The position numbers and the translations under genes were made by a program. From positions 62,001 through 126,000 of the forward strand of contig JADYUL010000003.1 in assembly GCA_021531795.1 (NCBI GenBank): a DNA stretch of 64,000 nucleotides. The letters are read 5' to 3'. This DNA is from Lacrimispora saccharolytica. Lineage in GTDB: Bacteria; Bacillota; Clostridia; Lachnospirales; Lachnospiraceae. This document shows positions 11,964-22,892 of the stretch, in pieces. Position 1 is the first letter of the stretch; each line of letters starts with the position of its first letter. Below the pieces are notes generated by a model. It made no database searches, had not been told where the DNA came from, and was given only the letters and a program-made list of their open reading frames with translations.

Positions 11964-13469
11964 ATGAATTTAAGACCAGAAGAGATAAGTTCAGTCATCA
12001 AGGATCAGATCAAGCGTTATGCCAATGAATTGGAGGTATCTGATACAGGTACTGTTATTCAGGTGGCAGACGGTATTGCCCGTGTTCATGGCCTTGAGAA
12101 GGCTATGCAGGGTGAGCTTCTTGAGTTCCCGGGAGAGGTATTCGGAATGGTACTTAACCTCGAGGAGGACAACGTAGGTGTCGTTCTCTTGGGTAACCAG
12201 AAGAATATCAATGAGGGGGACATCGTTAAGACTACAGGACGAGTAGTAGAGGTACCTGTAGGTGATGCGATGCTTGGTCGTGTAGTTAATGCACTTGGTC
12301 AGCCTATTGATGGCAAGGGACCTATCCAGACTGAGAAATATCGTCAGATTGAAAGAGTGGCAAGCGGTGTTATTACCCGTAAGTCGGTAGACACTCCGCT
12401 CCAGACAGGAATTAAGGCAATTGACTCCATGGTTCCCATCGGAAGAGGTCAGAGAGAGCTTATTATCGGTGACCGTCAGACGGGAAAAACTGCTATTGCG
12501 ATTGACACAATCATTAATCAGAAGGGTCAGGGCGTGAAGTGTATCTACGTTGCCATCGGACAGAAGGCATCAACAGTTGCCAATATCGTGAAGACTCTTG
12601 AGGAGTACGGAGCAATGGCATATACAACCGTAGTTGCATCAACTGCAAGTGAGCTTGCACCGCTTCAGTATATTGCACCTTATGCCGGCTGTGCCATCGG
12701 TGAGGAGTGGATGGAGAACGGAGAGGATGTTCTTGTTGTTTACGATGACTTGAGTAAGCATGCAACAGCATACCGTACACTCTCACTTCTGCTTAAGCGT
12801 CCACCAGGACGTGAGGCATATCCCGGAGATGTATTCTATCTCCACAGCAGACTGCTTGAGAGAGCTGCAAGAATGAGTGAAGAATACGGCGGTGGATCAC
12901 TTACTGCTCTTCCCATAATTGAGACACAGGCAGGTGACGTATCTGCATATATTCCGACTAATGTAATCTCTATTACAGACGGTCAGATTTATCTTGAAAC
13001 AGAGATGTTTAATTCAGGCTTCCGTCCTGCTGTTAATGCCGGTCTTTCGGTATCAAGAGTAGGTGGTGCGGCACAGATTAAGGCTATGAAGAAGATATCC
13101 GCTCCCATCAGAGTGGAGCTTGCTCAGTACAGAGAGCTTGCAAGCTTTGCACAGTTTGGTTCAGAGCTTGATGCCGACACCAAGGAGAAGCTGGCACAGG
13201 GCGAGAGAATCAAGGAGATTCTCAAGCAGCCACAATACAAGCCGATGCCGGTTCAGTATCAGGTAATAATAATCTACGTTGCTACCAACAAGTATCTGCT
13301 TGATGTTGACACAGCAGATATTACCAGATTTGAGTCTGAACTGTTTGAATTCTTAGATACAAAGTATCCTGAGATTCCCAAGGCGATTGCAGAAGAGAAG
13401 CAGATCAGTGATGCTACAGATGAACTCCTTAATAAGGCAATCGTTGAATTCAAGGAGCAGTTCAAGTAG
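11964..13469 (+). CDS. atpA: F-type ATP synthase subunit alpha
   Basis: Non-catalytic nucleotide-binding subunit of F1. The 501 aa match the family length, with Walker [11 protein letters not shown] (about 169-178), [10 protein letters not shown], the [21 protein letters not shown] block and the C-terminal helical domain. Confidence 0.98.
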   Translation: MNLRPEEISSVIKDQIKRYANELEVSDTGTVIQVADGIARVHGLEKAMQGELLEFPGEVFGMVLNLEEDNVGVVLLGNQKNINEGDIVKTTGRVVEVPVGDAMLGRVVNALGQPIDGKGPIQTEKYRQIERVASGVITRKSVDTPLQTGIKAIDSMVPIGRGQRELIIGDRQTGKTAIAIDTIINQKGQGVKCIYVAIGQKASTVANIVKTLEEYGAMAYTTVVASTASELAPLQYIAPYAGCAIGEEWMENGEDVLVVYDDLSKHATAYRTLSLLLKRPPGREAYPGDVFYLHSRLLERAARMSEEYGGGSLTALPIIETQAGDVSAYIPTNVISITDGQIYLETEMFNSGFRPAVNAGLSVSRVGGAAQIKAMKKISAPIRVELAQYRELASFAQFGSELDADTKEKLAQGERIKEILKQPQYKPMPVQYQVIIIYVATNKYLLDVDTADITRFESELFEFLDTKYPEIPKAIAEEKQISDATDELLNKAIVEFKEQFK

Positions 13470-13497
13470 TGGTTTTTGAGATTGGAAGGTGATATTC

Positions 13498-14352
13498 ATG
13501 GCGTCCATGAGAGACATCAAGAGACGTAAAAGCAGTATACAGAGTACCGGACAAATCACTAAAGCCATGAAGCTGGTATCAACTGTCAAGCTTCAGAGAA
13601 GCAAGCAGATAGCTGAGAATAGCAGAGACTACTTCGATTATATGTATCGTACCGTTCAGTCGATGCTGTCTAAGGCAGGCAATATAGACCATGTATATGT
13701 GAAGGAATCCGAATGTAAGAAGAAGGCTGTTATCATGATTACCGGTAACAGAGGTCTTGCGGGCGGATACAACTCCAATGTTGTAAAGCTTATTACCAAA
13801 TCCGAGCTTCCTAAGGAGGACCTGGTTGTCTACACCCTTGGTAAGAAGGGAAGAGAGGCTATGACAAGATACGGAGTTAAGCTTGCTGAAGATTATTCTG
13901 AGATGATAGACAATCCTGAATATATTGATGCTATGGGATTGTGTGATGAATTACTGAAATTGTATAAGGCAGGAGAAATTGGAGAGATTTATCTTGCTTA
14001 TACACATTTCAAGAATACAGTTACACATGAACCGAGATTAATGAAGCTTCTGCCGGTTGAATCTGAAGAGACTGAGAATGATTCCATAAACGACATTCCC
14101 ATGAACTTTGAGCCTGTAGAAGAGGAGGCATTAGACCTGATTATTCCTAAGTATGTCACCAGTCTGATATACGGTGGAATGGTTGAATCCGTTGCGAGTG
14201 AGAACGGAGCCAGAATGCAGGCTATGGATAACGCTACCAGCAATGCTGAGGAGATGATAGATAAGCTGACTCTCCTGTATAACAGAGCAAGACAGGGTTC
14301 CATTACTCAGGAACTTACAGAGATTATTGCCGGTTCACAGGCTCAGGCTTAG
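13498..14352 (+). CDS. atpG: F-type ATP synthase subunit gamma
   Basis: Central shaft of F1. The 284 aa have the two terminal helices that form the shaft: SMRDIKRRKSSIQSTGQITK near the start and NGARMQAMDNATSNAEEMI near the end, plus TGNRGLAGGYNSN. I use ATG 13498 with GGAAGGTG in front; the frame is also open from GTG 13489, which would overlap that site. Confidence 0.97.
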   Translation: MASMRDIKRRKSSIQSTGQITKAMKLVSTVKLQRSKQIAENSRDYFDYMYRTVQSMLSKAGNIDHVYVKESECKKKAVIMITGNRGLAGGYNSNVVKLITKSELPKEDLVVYTLGKKGREAMTRYGVKLAEDYSEMIDNPEYIDAMGLCDELLKLYKAGEIGEIYLAYTHFKNTVTHEPRLMKLLPVESEETENDSINDIPMNFEPVEEEALDLIIPKYVTSLIYGGMVESVASENGARMQAMDNATSNAEEMIDKLTLLYNRARQGSITQELTEIIAGSQAQA

Positions 14353-15777
<1,425 letters not shown>

Positions 15778-15793
15778 CCATTGGAGATAAGTT

Positions 15794-16192
15794 ATGGCAG
15801 ATAATACTTTTACAATTAAAATCATTACACCAAACAGGGTATTCTACACAGGCGAAGCTACAATGGTTGAGTTTAATACCACTGAAGGTGAAATAGGTAT
15901 ATACAGGAATCATATTCCGTTAACCGTAATTGTTAAGCCGGGTGTACTAAGGATAACCGGTGAAGACAATAGGGAGGCGGCTCTTCACGCAGGTTTTGCA
16001 GAGATATTGCCTGATTCGGTGACAATCCTTGCAGAGATTATCGAGTGGCCTGAGGAGATTGATGAGGCAAGAGCACAGAGTGCTCTGCACAGGGCAGAAG
16101 ACAGACTGGCACACAAGAGTGACAACCTGGATGTCTTCAGAGCTGAAGCTGCTCTTCAGAGAGCAATGGCTCGAATTAATGTATTGAAATAG
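15794..16192 (+). CDS. atpC: F-type ATP synthase subunit epsilon
   Basis: Small F1 subunit at the foot of gamma that regulates ATPase activity. The 132 aa contain an N-terminal beta sandwich (TPNRVFYTGEATMVEFNTTEGEIG) and a C-terminal helical hairpin (about 88-132). Last gene of the operon; a terminator follows within 10 bases. Confidence 0.95.
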   Translation: MADNTFTIKIITPNRVFYTGEATMVEFNTTEGEIGIYRNHIPLTVIVKPGVLRITGEDNREAALHAGFAEILPDSVTILAEIIEWPEEIDEARAQSALHRAEDRLAHKSDNLDVFRAEAALQRAMARINVLK

Positions 16193-16198
16193 TATGAC

Positions 16199-16239
16199 AC
16201 AGACCATGCACCGAATTGTGGCGCATGGTCTGTATTTTT
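16199..16239 (+). terminator. Terminator of the ATP synthase operon
   Basis: An 11-bp perfect stem ACAGACCATGC (16199-16209) with GCATGGTCTGT (16223-16233), then five T at 16235-16239. Confidence 0.9.
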
Positions 16240-16249
16240 AATTTGTTGA

Positions 16250-18790
16250 ATGAAGAAGCTGATAATAAGATGGACAGTATTAGTGGTGGTATTTATTGCA
16301 TCGCTGATTACTTTTTCTATTTATTTAAATAAAGGCAACACAGATATGACACTTGATATGAGTGATCCCAGTCTGCCCGTTGCATATATAGAGATCGGCG
16401 GCAGAAGTGTCAATGAGATGCATGGTTATCTTAACAGAATGGATGCCAGCACGATTAGAGATTCCATTACTCCGGTTGGCGAGGACAGAATGGTACAGTT
16501 TGTTATAGATAAATATGACGAGGGTATCAGTTCACTGAGGCTTGAGATAAGGAGTAATGACGGCAACCGATTGATTGAGGATACCAAGATTATCAATTAC
16601 AGTGACTATCAGGATAATCTTAAGGCTGCAGTACAGCTTAAGGATCTTATCGAAGAGAATAAGGAGTATAACCTGGTCCTTATTGTTACATTGAGTGATG
16701 GAAGAGAAGTGTACTATTATACCAGGGTTGTCATGTTTGATGATTCTGATGTGAGCAATAAGATAGATTTTGTTCTGGATTTCAGTAATAAGACCTTTAG
16801 TAAGGACAATAACAGGGAGTTTGCCACATATATGGAGCCTAATTCCGATGGTGACAATACTAATCTCGGTCGAGTGGATATCCACAGCTCAATTAATCAG
16901 CTTACATGGGGAGATATCAAACCAAGAAGACTGACAGAGCCGATTGTCACCATAGAGGAGATCGGAGACACACAGGGTTCTTTCGAACTCAAATATCTGG
17001 TTACATCTACAGACAGTAATCATGTGACCCATAACTATAAAGTTAGAGAGTATTACAGAATCAGGGTGACCGGAATGAGAACTTATCTGCTCTCATATAG
17101 CAGAACTATGGATGAGATCTTTGTTATGGAGAAGGAGGCTCTGAACGAGAACTCTATTGACTTTGGAATAAAGAGTGGAGAGGTAGAGTTTGCGGAGAGC
17201 GAAGATGGTTCAATTCTGACCTTTGAGGATGATGGAAGACTTTATTCTATTAATCTGAATGAGAATAAACTGATCAGACTTTTCGCTTTATATGAGAATG
17301 CCGGAGATGACAGTAGAAATATTGATTCGGTATGTAATACTCAGGTGCTTAGTATAGAAGAGAATGGTAATATCTCTTTCATCTCATATGGATATTTCCC
17401 CAGAGGTATTCATGAGGGTATGGTAGGTGTTGTTCTATATTATTACAACAGTGTGCTTAATACTGTTGAGGAGCAGGCTTTTGTGCCATATGACGGTTCC
17501 GAAAGCATACTGCGCTGCGACATTGAGAAGTTGAATCATCTTAGCGGTAACGGTGATTTGTTTATCTTCATGGATGGCATAGTATACAAGGTTTCGCCGA
17601 CTCTTGGTACCATTGAGAGTATCACCAATCATATCAATGAAGATACCTTCTATGTGTCTGACAGCGGCAGACTTATCTGTTGGCAGGAGAAGAGTGAGGA
17701 TGATGATACTGTAGACCTTAACGTAATGAATCTTGCAAGGGGCAATACACAGACTGTAAGTAAGATGAGTAATCAGTATATCAAACCCTTGGGATTCATG
17801 AATGAGGACCTGATATACGGTATCTGTGATAGGAATGATATTATCAGAGACAGACTGGGAGATACCATCTACCTTCTGAATACAGTATATATTGTTGATG
17901 AGAAGCAGGAGGTACTGAAGCAGTATTCCTCAGACGGATTGTATGTAACTGACGGAAGTATCAACGATAATCAGATTACACTGAACAGAGTATCCTATGA
18001 CAGGGAGACAGGTACCATCACTCCAAGAGAAGATGATCAGATTACCAATAATAGGGAACAGAATCAGGGAAAGAATAAGATTGAATCGGTTAATCTTGAG
18101 GACTACCAAAAGACAGCCAGACTAAGTATGTATAAGAGCATAGATGGCAAGACACTTAAGCTTCTGACTCCGAGGGAAGTTATATTTGAGGGAGGAAGAA
18201 CCTTTGCTATTAAGTCGGTTGAGAAGGAAGACAGATTCATAGTATATGGTGACGGAGAAATTGTGGGAATCTACGATACTCCGGCTTCAGCTGTAAACTA
18301 TGCATATGGCATCAGAGGAACCGTTACGGATAATATCGGTAATGAATTGTATAAGCGAGGTGAAACCGTAGCCAGAAATCAGATCATGGCTATCAGTGAG
18401 CAGTCTGTAACTGATACGAAGGATTCACTTGCTGTATGCCTTGATACCATGCTCAAATTGAACGGAATCTCGCGCAACTCAGAGATGATGCTGTCTAAGG
18501 GTGAAACGGTATACGAGATTCTGAGTAAAAACCTTAAGAATGCATATATCCTGGATTTGTCGGGTTGTACCATGGACATGATGCTCTATTACGTTAATCA
18601 GGATATTCCCGTGCTTGCTTACATGAGAGATGATACGGCAATGCTAATCATCGGCTTCAATGAGCAGAATATAGTTCTCTTTGATCCGACAGAAGGTACC
18701 ATCTATAAGATGGGCAAGAACGACGCCCGCACCATGTTCGAGGAGAACGGCAATCACTTCATGACCTACATATTCAAGGATGAAGGATAG
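16250..18790 (+). CDS. Large membrane-anchored protein with degenerate C39-like tail
   Basis: I do not recognise a named family for the whole 846 aa. An N-terminal basic stretch and one membrane helix (about 7-26) indicate an anchored extracytoplasmic protein. The middle (about 40-640) is beta-rich with many acidic repeats of display type such as NGDLFIFMDGIVYKV, which may form a propeller-like domain. The C-terminal ~130 aa resemble a C39/papain-like peptidase: LDTMLKLNGI (about 730) in the region after the catalytic Cys, then IPVLAYMRDDTAMLIIGFNE and FDPTEGTIYKMG. The Cys and His positions appear replaced (Ser, and Thr in DDTAML), so it is probably not a working peptidase. The ATG at 16250 has no strong SD and is only 10 bases after the ATP operon terminator. 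Confidence 0.7.
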   Translation: MKKLIIRWTVLVVVFIASLITFSIYLNKGNTDMTLDMSDPSLPVAYIEIGGRSVNEMHGYLNRMDASTIRDSITPVGEDRMVQFVIDKYDEGISSLRLEIRSNDGNRLIEDTKIINYSDYQDNLKAAVQLKDLIEENKEYNLVLIVTLSDGREVYYYTRVVMFDDSDVSNKIDFVLDFSNKTFSKDNNREFATYMEPNSDGDNTNLGRVDIHSSINQLTWGDIKPRRLTEPIVTIEEIGDTQGSFELKYLVTSTDSNHVTHNYKVREYYRIRVTGMRTYLLSYSRTMDEIFVMEKEALNENSIDFGIKSGEVEFAESEDGSILTFEDDGRLYSINLNENKLIRLFALYENAGDDSRNIDSVCNTQVLSIEENGNISFISYGYFPRGIHEGMVGVVLYYYNSVLNTVEEQAFVPYDGSESILRCDIEKLNHLSGNGDLFIFMDGIVYKVSPTLGTIESITNHINEDTFYVSDSGRLICWQEKSEDDDTVDLNVMNLARGNTQTVSKMSNQYIKPLGFMNEDLIYGICDRNDIIRDRLGDTIYLLNTVYIVDEKQEVLKQYSSDGLYVTDGSINDNQITLNRVSYDRETGTITPREDDQITNNREQNQGKNKIESVNLEDYQKTARLSMYKSIDGKTLKLLTPREVIFEGGRTFAIKSVEKEDRFIVYGDGEIVGIYDTPASAVNYAYGIRGTVTDNIGNELYKRGETVARNQIMAISEQSVTDTKDSLAVCLDTMLKLNGISRNSEMMLSKGETVYEILSKNLKNAYILDLSGCTMDMMLYYVNQDIPVLAYMRDDTAMLIIGFNEQNIVLFDPTEGTIYKMGKNDARTMFEENGNHFMTYIFKDEG

Positions 18791-19524
18791 ACATAAAAGC
18801 ATCGGGATTTCTAATTTGATCTGATAGATTTGGGAAGTTTTGAAGTTATGATACATCGGGATTGCCTGATTTTGAGGAATTCCGATGTGTTTCACTATGA
18901 TTTGCGCGGAGATTCGCTTGGAGTTTGAGGTGTGTGGCAACGCGGGTTGCTTATTTTGATAGATTTTTGGTATTTTTGAGAAGTTTCGGGTATTTTTGAG
19001 GGGTTTGGAAGTTAAGATACATCGGGATTGCTTGTTTTTGTGGAGTTCCGATGTATTCTTTTTTTGGATACATCGGAATCTGATGTTCTTGGAGCATCCC
19101 GATGTATCCGGAATGTATGGTTTTTGGAACATACATCGGAGATGCCCGATTTAGGGCCATCCCGATGTACGGAGACCCTAGTTTCAGTAGGCGATACATC
19201 GGGATTAAGATTTCAATGCCCATCCCGATGTACGAAGGTCCAATATCAAGTAAAAAATACATCGGGATGGGCAAATATAGGCCTTTTCCGATGTATCGCC
19301 TCAAATCGCCAAATATTGCCAAAACAAAACACATCGGAATTCAGCAATTTCATCCAATCCCGATGTATTTCATTAATTTCCCGCGAATATACCCGTTCTC
19401 TCTCGCAGTATATCCCCGCGCAAGCAGGCAAAACATAAAAAATACATCGGAAGTCAGCAATTTATAGCAATTCCGATGTATTTCATTAATTATCTGCGAT
19501 TCTATCTGCTATCTCGCGCAGTAT
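18791..19524. repeat. Array of eight 40-bp palindromic units in a gene-free stretch
   Basis: The 734-base gap holds eight units of exactly 40 bp at 18851-18890, 19017-19056, 19068-19107, 19131-19170, 19194-19233, 19257-19296, 19329-19368 and 19442-19481. Each has a 9- to 12-base arm ATACATCGGRAT and its complement ATYCCGATGTAT around a 16-base centre that differs between units. A degenerate half-unit (GCATCGGGATT) lies at 18800. Start-to-start distances are 166, 51, 63, 63, 63, 72 and 113. Flanks are partly duplicated: the bases after units 7 and 8 are similar, and so are those before units 1 and 2. No convincing gene is present; open frames here encode only the palindrome. The array may also end transcripts from both convergent sides. 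Confidence 0.9.
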
Positions 19525-20700
19525 TCATGAGTTGTATTTTGACACGATGCTCTGGATACGCTCGTTGGGATTGAGCAGGTCGCTGATTGAAGAGTCGTGG
19601 TTGAGTGTATCGATGATGTATGCAATGTATTTGCTCATGTCACAGCTGATATACCAATCTCTGTCGAGAAGCTCCTGTGGCTGATATATAAGGTTGGTAG
19701 TAAGTACCTTGGTGATCAGACCCTGATCATAAGCCTCGTCGAACTTGTTCAAACCATTGGTGAAGAGACCGAAGGTGGAGAATACGAAGATTCTGCCTGC
19801 CTTGCGCTTCTTGAGCTCGGTAGCAACCTCGAGCATGCTGTCTCCTGAAGAAATCATATCATCTATGATAATCATGTCCTTGCCTTCCACGCTGGAACCA
19901 AGGAATTCATGAGCTACGATAGGATTACGACCATTTACAATCTTTGTGTAATCACGTCTCTTGTAGAACATACCCATATCGAGTCCAAGAACGTTTGCAA
20001 TATAGATTGCTCTGCTCATTCCGCCTTCATCCGGGCTGATAACCATCATGTGATCTGAATCAAGCTTAAGGTCTTTTATATTGCGAAGCAGACCTTTTAT
20101 GAACTGATATGCAGGCTGTACTGTCTCAAAGCCGTGAAGTGGAATTGCATTCTGTACACGCGGGTCGTGAGCATCGAAGGTAATAATATTGTCGACACCC
20201 ATATGGATCAACTCCTGAAGTGCGATGGCACAATCAAGAGATTCTCTTGCTGTTCTCTTATGCTGTCTGCTTTCGTATAAGAAAGGCATAATAACGGTAA
20301 TTCTTCTTGCCTTACCTCCAACTGCTGCGATGACACGCTTAAGATCCTGATAATGGTCGTCCGGAGACATATGATTCTCGTGTCCGGCCATTGAATATGT
20401 AAGTGAGTAGTTGCAGACATCTACAAGAATAAAGAGGTCTGTACCTCTGACAGATTCTTTGATTTCGCCCTTGCCCTCTCCGGAACCGAATCTGGGAAGA
20501 CGGGCATCAAGTATATATGAATCTCTTTGATAGCCCGCAAAAGCTAAACTGTTCTTGTGTTCGTTTTCCCTCTCGGTACGCCACTTAACAAGGTATGAAT
20601 CAACCTTCTCTCCCAGAGACTTGCAACTGCTAAGGGGGATGATTCTAAGCGACCCTACGGGGATAGATTCCAGATTGCGCTTCTCCTCACGCTTCTCCAT
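19525..20700 (-). CDS. prs: Ribose-phosphate pyrophosphokinase (long form)
   Basis: Makes PRPP from ribose-5-phosphate and ATP. At 391 aa it is longer than the usual ~315, mainly through an extended N-terminus and a loop around GEGKGEIKESVRGTD. Family marks are the MPFLYESRQHKRTARESLDC region, ITFDAHDPRVQNAI (the metal-binding FDAHD), SPDEGGMSRA and the PRPP loop MIIIDDMISSGDSM (about 275-288). It is the last gene of a minus-strand run with the DnaI- and DnaD-like genes and ends at the palindromic array. Confidence 0.9.
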   Translation of the reverse strand: MEKREEKRNLESIPVGSLRIIPLSSCKSLGEKVDSYLVKWRTERENEHKNSLAFAGYQRDSYILDARLPRFGSGEGKGEIKESVRGTDLFILVDVCNYSLTYSMAGHENHMSPDDHYQDLKRVIAAVGGKARRITVIMPFLYESRQHKRTARESLDCAIALQELIHMGVDNIITFDAHDPRVQNAIPLHGFETVQPAYQFIKGLLRNIKDLKLDSDHMMVISPDEGGMSRAIYIANVLGLDMGMFYKRRDYTKIVNGRNPIVAHEFLGSSVEGKDMIIIDDMISSGDSMLEVATELKKRKAGRIFVFSTFGLFTNGLNKFDEAYDQGLITKVLTTNLIYQPQELLDRDWYISCDMSKYIAYIIDTLNHDSSISDLLNPNERIQSIVSKYNS

Positions 20701-20737
20701 TTGAACTCCTCACTTTCATATATGATTAAATTAAATA

Positions 20738-21676
20738 TTACAGCTTTCTGATATCGGGTCCTGTCATATGGCAGAACTTGAAATTGCCGACGAGTCTTGA
20801 GAAGATTCTGTCAGAATAGTTGTCCCTAAGTGCTTCCAAACCGAAATTGGTTGAGATAACAATGGGTTTCTTCCTAAGCAATCTCTCATTGAGCAGGGTA
20901 AACAGCGATGAAATAACAAAGCTGTTGATCATCTCAGTACCCAGATCATCAATAATTAGCAGATCACAATTATATATATCCTCGAGTATATCCTTCTTTT
21001 TACCAAAGGTTCCTTCAGACATGTTTTCGAACAGGCTCGTTGCGCTGAAATATATAACCGAATGTCCGCTGTTCAGCAGGCTGCCGGCTATACATGAAGA
21101 TAAATGTGACTTGCCGCTACCCACTGTACCATAAAACAGTAGATTTTGGTAGTCGTTATCGAAGTTTTTCGTAAAATTAATAGCCTTTTCCTTGGAATTG
21201 AGGAAGTTATCCAAATCTTCTCCGGAATAATATTCCGAAGAGGCGTCATCGAAGCTCAGGTTCATAGCCTGACGGTTTATTCCGGAATTGTCATACAGAA
21301 GCTCGATTTCTCTTCTCTTAAGACAATGACATTTCTCGTTATTAATATATCCGGTATCCTTACAGTCCGGACAAGTATACCTTGGAAGACAATAATCCTC
21401 ACTGTATCCGGCATTGACAAGAAGTGCCTGTTTCTGATGCTTAAGGTCCTCTATCATCTGCTTTAGGTCGGATAGGGAATTGTCAGGTGTAGATTTATTA
21501 ATGACACTTTTGGTGTGCTCTATTGAAAGAGAAGCAATTGCATCGGATAATTCCTTATAACCGTCAACCTTTTCATACACCAAATGAAGACGTCTGTCGG
21601 CATCAAGAATTGCCTCACGACGTCTGTCATCATATTCTCTCATTATTGTATTCATCTGGGAATTGGTTAGTGCCAT
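20738..21676 (-). CDS. DnaC/DnaI-like helicase loader ATPase
   Basis: AAA+ ATPase that loads the replicative helicase. The 312 aa contain a four-cysteine cluster CPDCKDTGYINNEKCHC (about 101-117), Walker A YGTVGSGKSHL (about 180), Walker B LLIIDDLGTE (about 240) and the arginine-finger region ISTNFGLEAL. Gene order dnaD-like then dnaI-like, 8 bases apart, is the usual Firmicute primosome pair. The symbol dnaI would be apt but is inferred from the pair. Confidence 0.88.
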   Translation of the reverse strand: MALTNSQMNTIMREYDDRRREAILDADRRLHLVYEKVDGYKELSDAIASLSIEHTKSVINKSTPDNSLSDLKQMIEDLKHQKQALLVNAGYSEDYCLPRYTCPDCKDTGYINNEKCHCLKRREIELLYDNSGINRQAMNLSFDDASSEYYSGEDLDNFLNSKEKAINFTKNFDNDYQNLLFYGTVGSGKSHLSSCIAGSLLNSGHSVIYFSATSLFENMSEGTFGKKKDILEDIYNCDLLIIDDLGTEMINSFVISSLFTLLNERLLRKKPIVISTNFGLEALRDNYSDRIFSRLVGNFKFCHMTGPDIRKL

Positions 21677-21684
21677 TTATTCTC

Positions 21685-22647
21685 CTACTGCATCAGCAAT
21701 TTTCGTTCCAACTGCTCAAAGTCAATATCTGCCTTCTCGATATCATGACTATAAGTTTTCTTCTTTGTCGGCTCCAGGGACTTCACATTTTTAACCTGAT
21801 TGTCGGCTGTCTTATTACCGGCGTTTCTGGCAGGCGCCGCATTGAAGTTAACGGTATATGCCTTGGCCTGCTTCACGGTGTTGATGTCGTTCTCGTACCA
21901 ATCCTTGGCAAGCTTGTCCATATATGAATAAGTGGTCTTATTGTGTTCAGTGCAGTACTGAAGCAGATAATCAATAAGATCAGAGGAGAACTCAAGCTCA
22001 TCGATATAGAACTTAAGAGAACGCATCTCATTGGCACACAGAGTCTTCTTGAGATATGTCTCGGCAACGAAGATGAGCTGCCCAATTTCCGGACGTTTCT
22101 TGAATTCTTTAAGCTCATCGAGAGTATAAGCAGGCTTCTCCTTAGTCTCCCTAAGCGAAGACATGGCAACAGAGGTATCAATAGAACGCTTTTGACCTGA
22201 TACGGATACATCAGCCATATGAGCCTCCACTGCAACCGGAGCCTCCGTCATACGATTAACAGAAGCGGAATAAGTCGTATCCGACAAAGAGGTGACCACA
22301 TTGGCAGACTTGTCACCCAAAAATGAAGCCTCACTTCCTGCGACAATATTCTCACCGGGCTCATGCAGTCGGATACCCACAATGGTACCATTTATGTCAT
22401 AGTCAAGTGACAGCACATTCTTCTTCTCCCAGTAACGGAGTGAACGGCATACCTCTCGCTCGGTATGATTGAACTTTTCAGCTATGTCATTGATATTGGT
22501 TGGCCTGTTATATTCGGTCTGTCTGAGAAGAAAAAGGTATACCTTGATCTGTGCGTCATTGGCCTCCGACAGCATCTCATCTATAAAATAATTCGACACG
22601 CAGACACTGCCCCTATTACAGTCTCTGACGAGGTTTAAGTTACTCAT
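21685..22647 (-). CDS. DnaD-family primosome protein
   Basis: Replication initiation/restart protein. The 320 aa have an N-terminal winged-helix region (FIDEMLSEANDAQIKVYLF through LRYWEKKNVLSLDYD) and a C-terminal DnaD/DnaB_2 domain (about 150-260: RPEIGQLIFVAETYL and YCTEHNKTTYSYMDKLAKDW), joined by a polar linker. The frame is open to 22833, but ATG 22647 has AAGGTGG in front and starts the conserved part. Upstream lie tandem DnaA boxes. Confidence 0.87.
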   Translation of the reverse strand: MSNLNLVRDCNRGSVCVSNYFIDEMLSEANDAQIKVYLFLLRQTEYNRPTNINDIAEKFNHTEREVCRSLRYWEKKNVLSLDYDINGTIVGIRLHEPGENIVAGSEASFLGDKSANVVTSLSDTTYSASVNRMTEAPVAVEAHMADVSVSGQKRSIDTSVAMSSLRETKEKPAYTLDELKEFKKRPEIGQLIFVAETYLKKTLCANEMRSLKFYIDELEFSSDLIDYLLQYCTEHNKTTYSYMDKLAKDWYENDINTVKQAKAYTVNFNAAPARNAGNKTADNQVKNVKSLEPTKKKTYSHDIEKADIDFEQLERKLLMQ

Positions 22648-22757
22648 TAATAATCCACCTTCATAAATTTCGACAAGGAGGATTATAGCATAACCGGCCC
22701 TGATTTCAAATAGTACCAAAGTCTGCAAAGCCCCTAAATACAAGGCTTCGCGGGCAT

Positions 22758-22892
22758 TGTGGATAATGTGGATATTGTGGATAATTTGGAAAAAACGCGT
22801 AAATTCAATGTAAAGAGCACCTAAATAATCCACTATTTTTCCACAAAAAATCGGGACCCGAAAGTCCCGAAAATTGTGGATAATGTGGACAA
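22758..22892. promoter_or_regulatory. DnaA-box cluster upstream of the dnaD-like gene
   Basis: Plus-strand TGTGGATAA (complement of the consensus TTATCCACA) at 22758-22766 and 22776-22784, with TGTGGATAT at 22767-22775, forming three directly abutting 9-mers. A second group is TGTGGATAA 22875-22883 abutting TGTGGACAA 22884-22892, which touches the murC stop. One opposite-facing TTTTCCACA lies at 22837-22845. Two boxes are single-mismatch variants. Confidence 0.75.
22845..22870 (-). terminator. Terminator of murC
   Basis: Read on the minus strand, TCGGGAC pairs with GTCCCGA (22864-22870 with 22851-22857) and is followed by six T (22845-22850). It lies inside the DnaA-box cluster and separates murC from the dnaD-like operon. 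Confidence 0.8.

Noticed and set aside
18951-19467. Real protein genes with YIG...IPMY repeats
   Set aside because: Both strands are open because the units are palindromic; there is no ribosome site or conserved start, and units 7-8 contain stops on the minus strand.
18851-19481. CRISPR array
   Set aside because: The units are palindromes with different centres and irregular gaps, not identical repeats with unique spacers of uniform length, and there are no cas genes.
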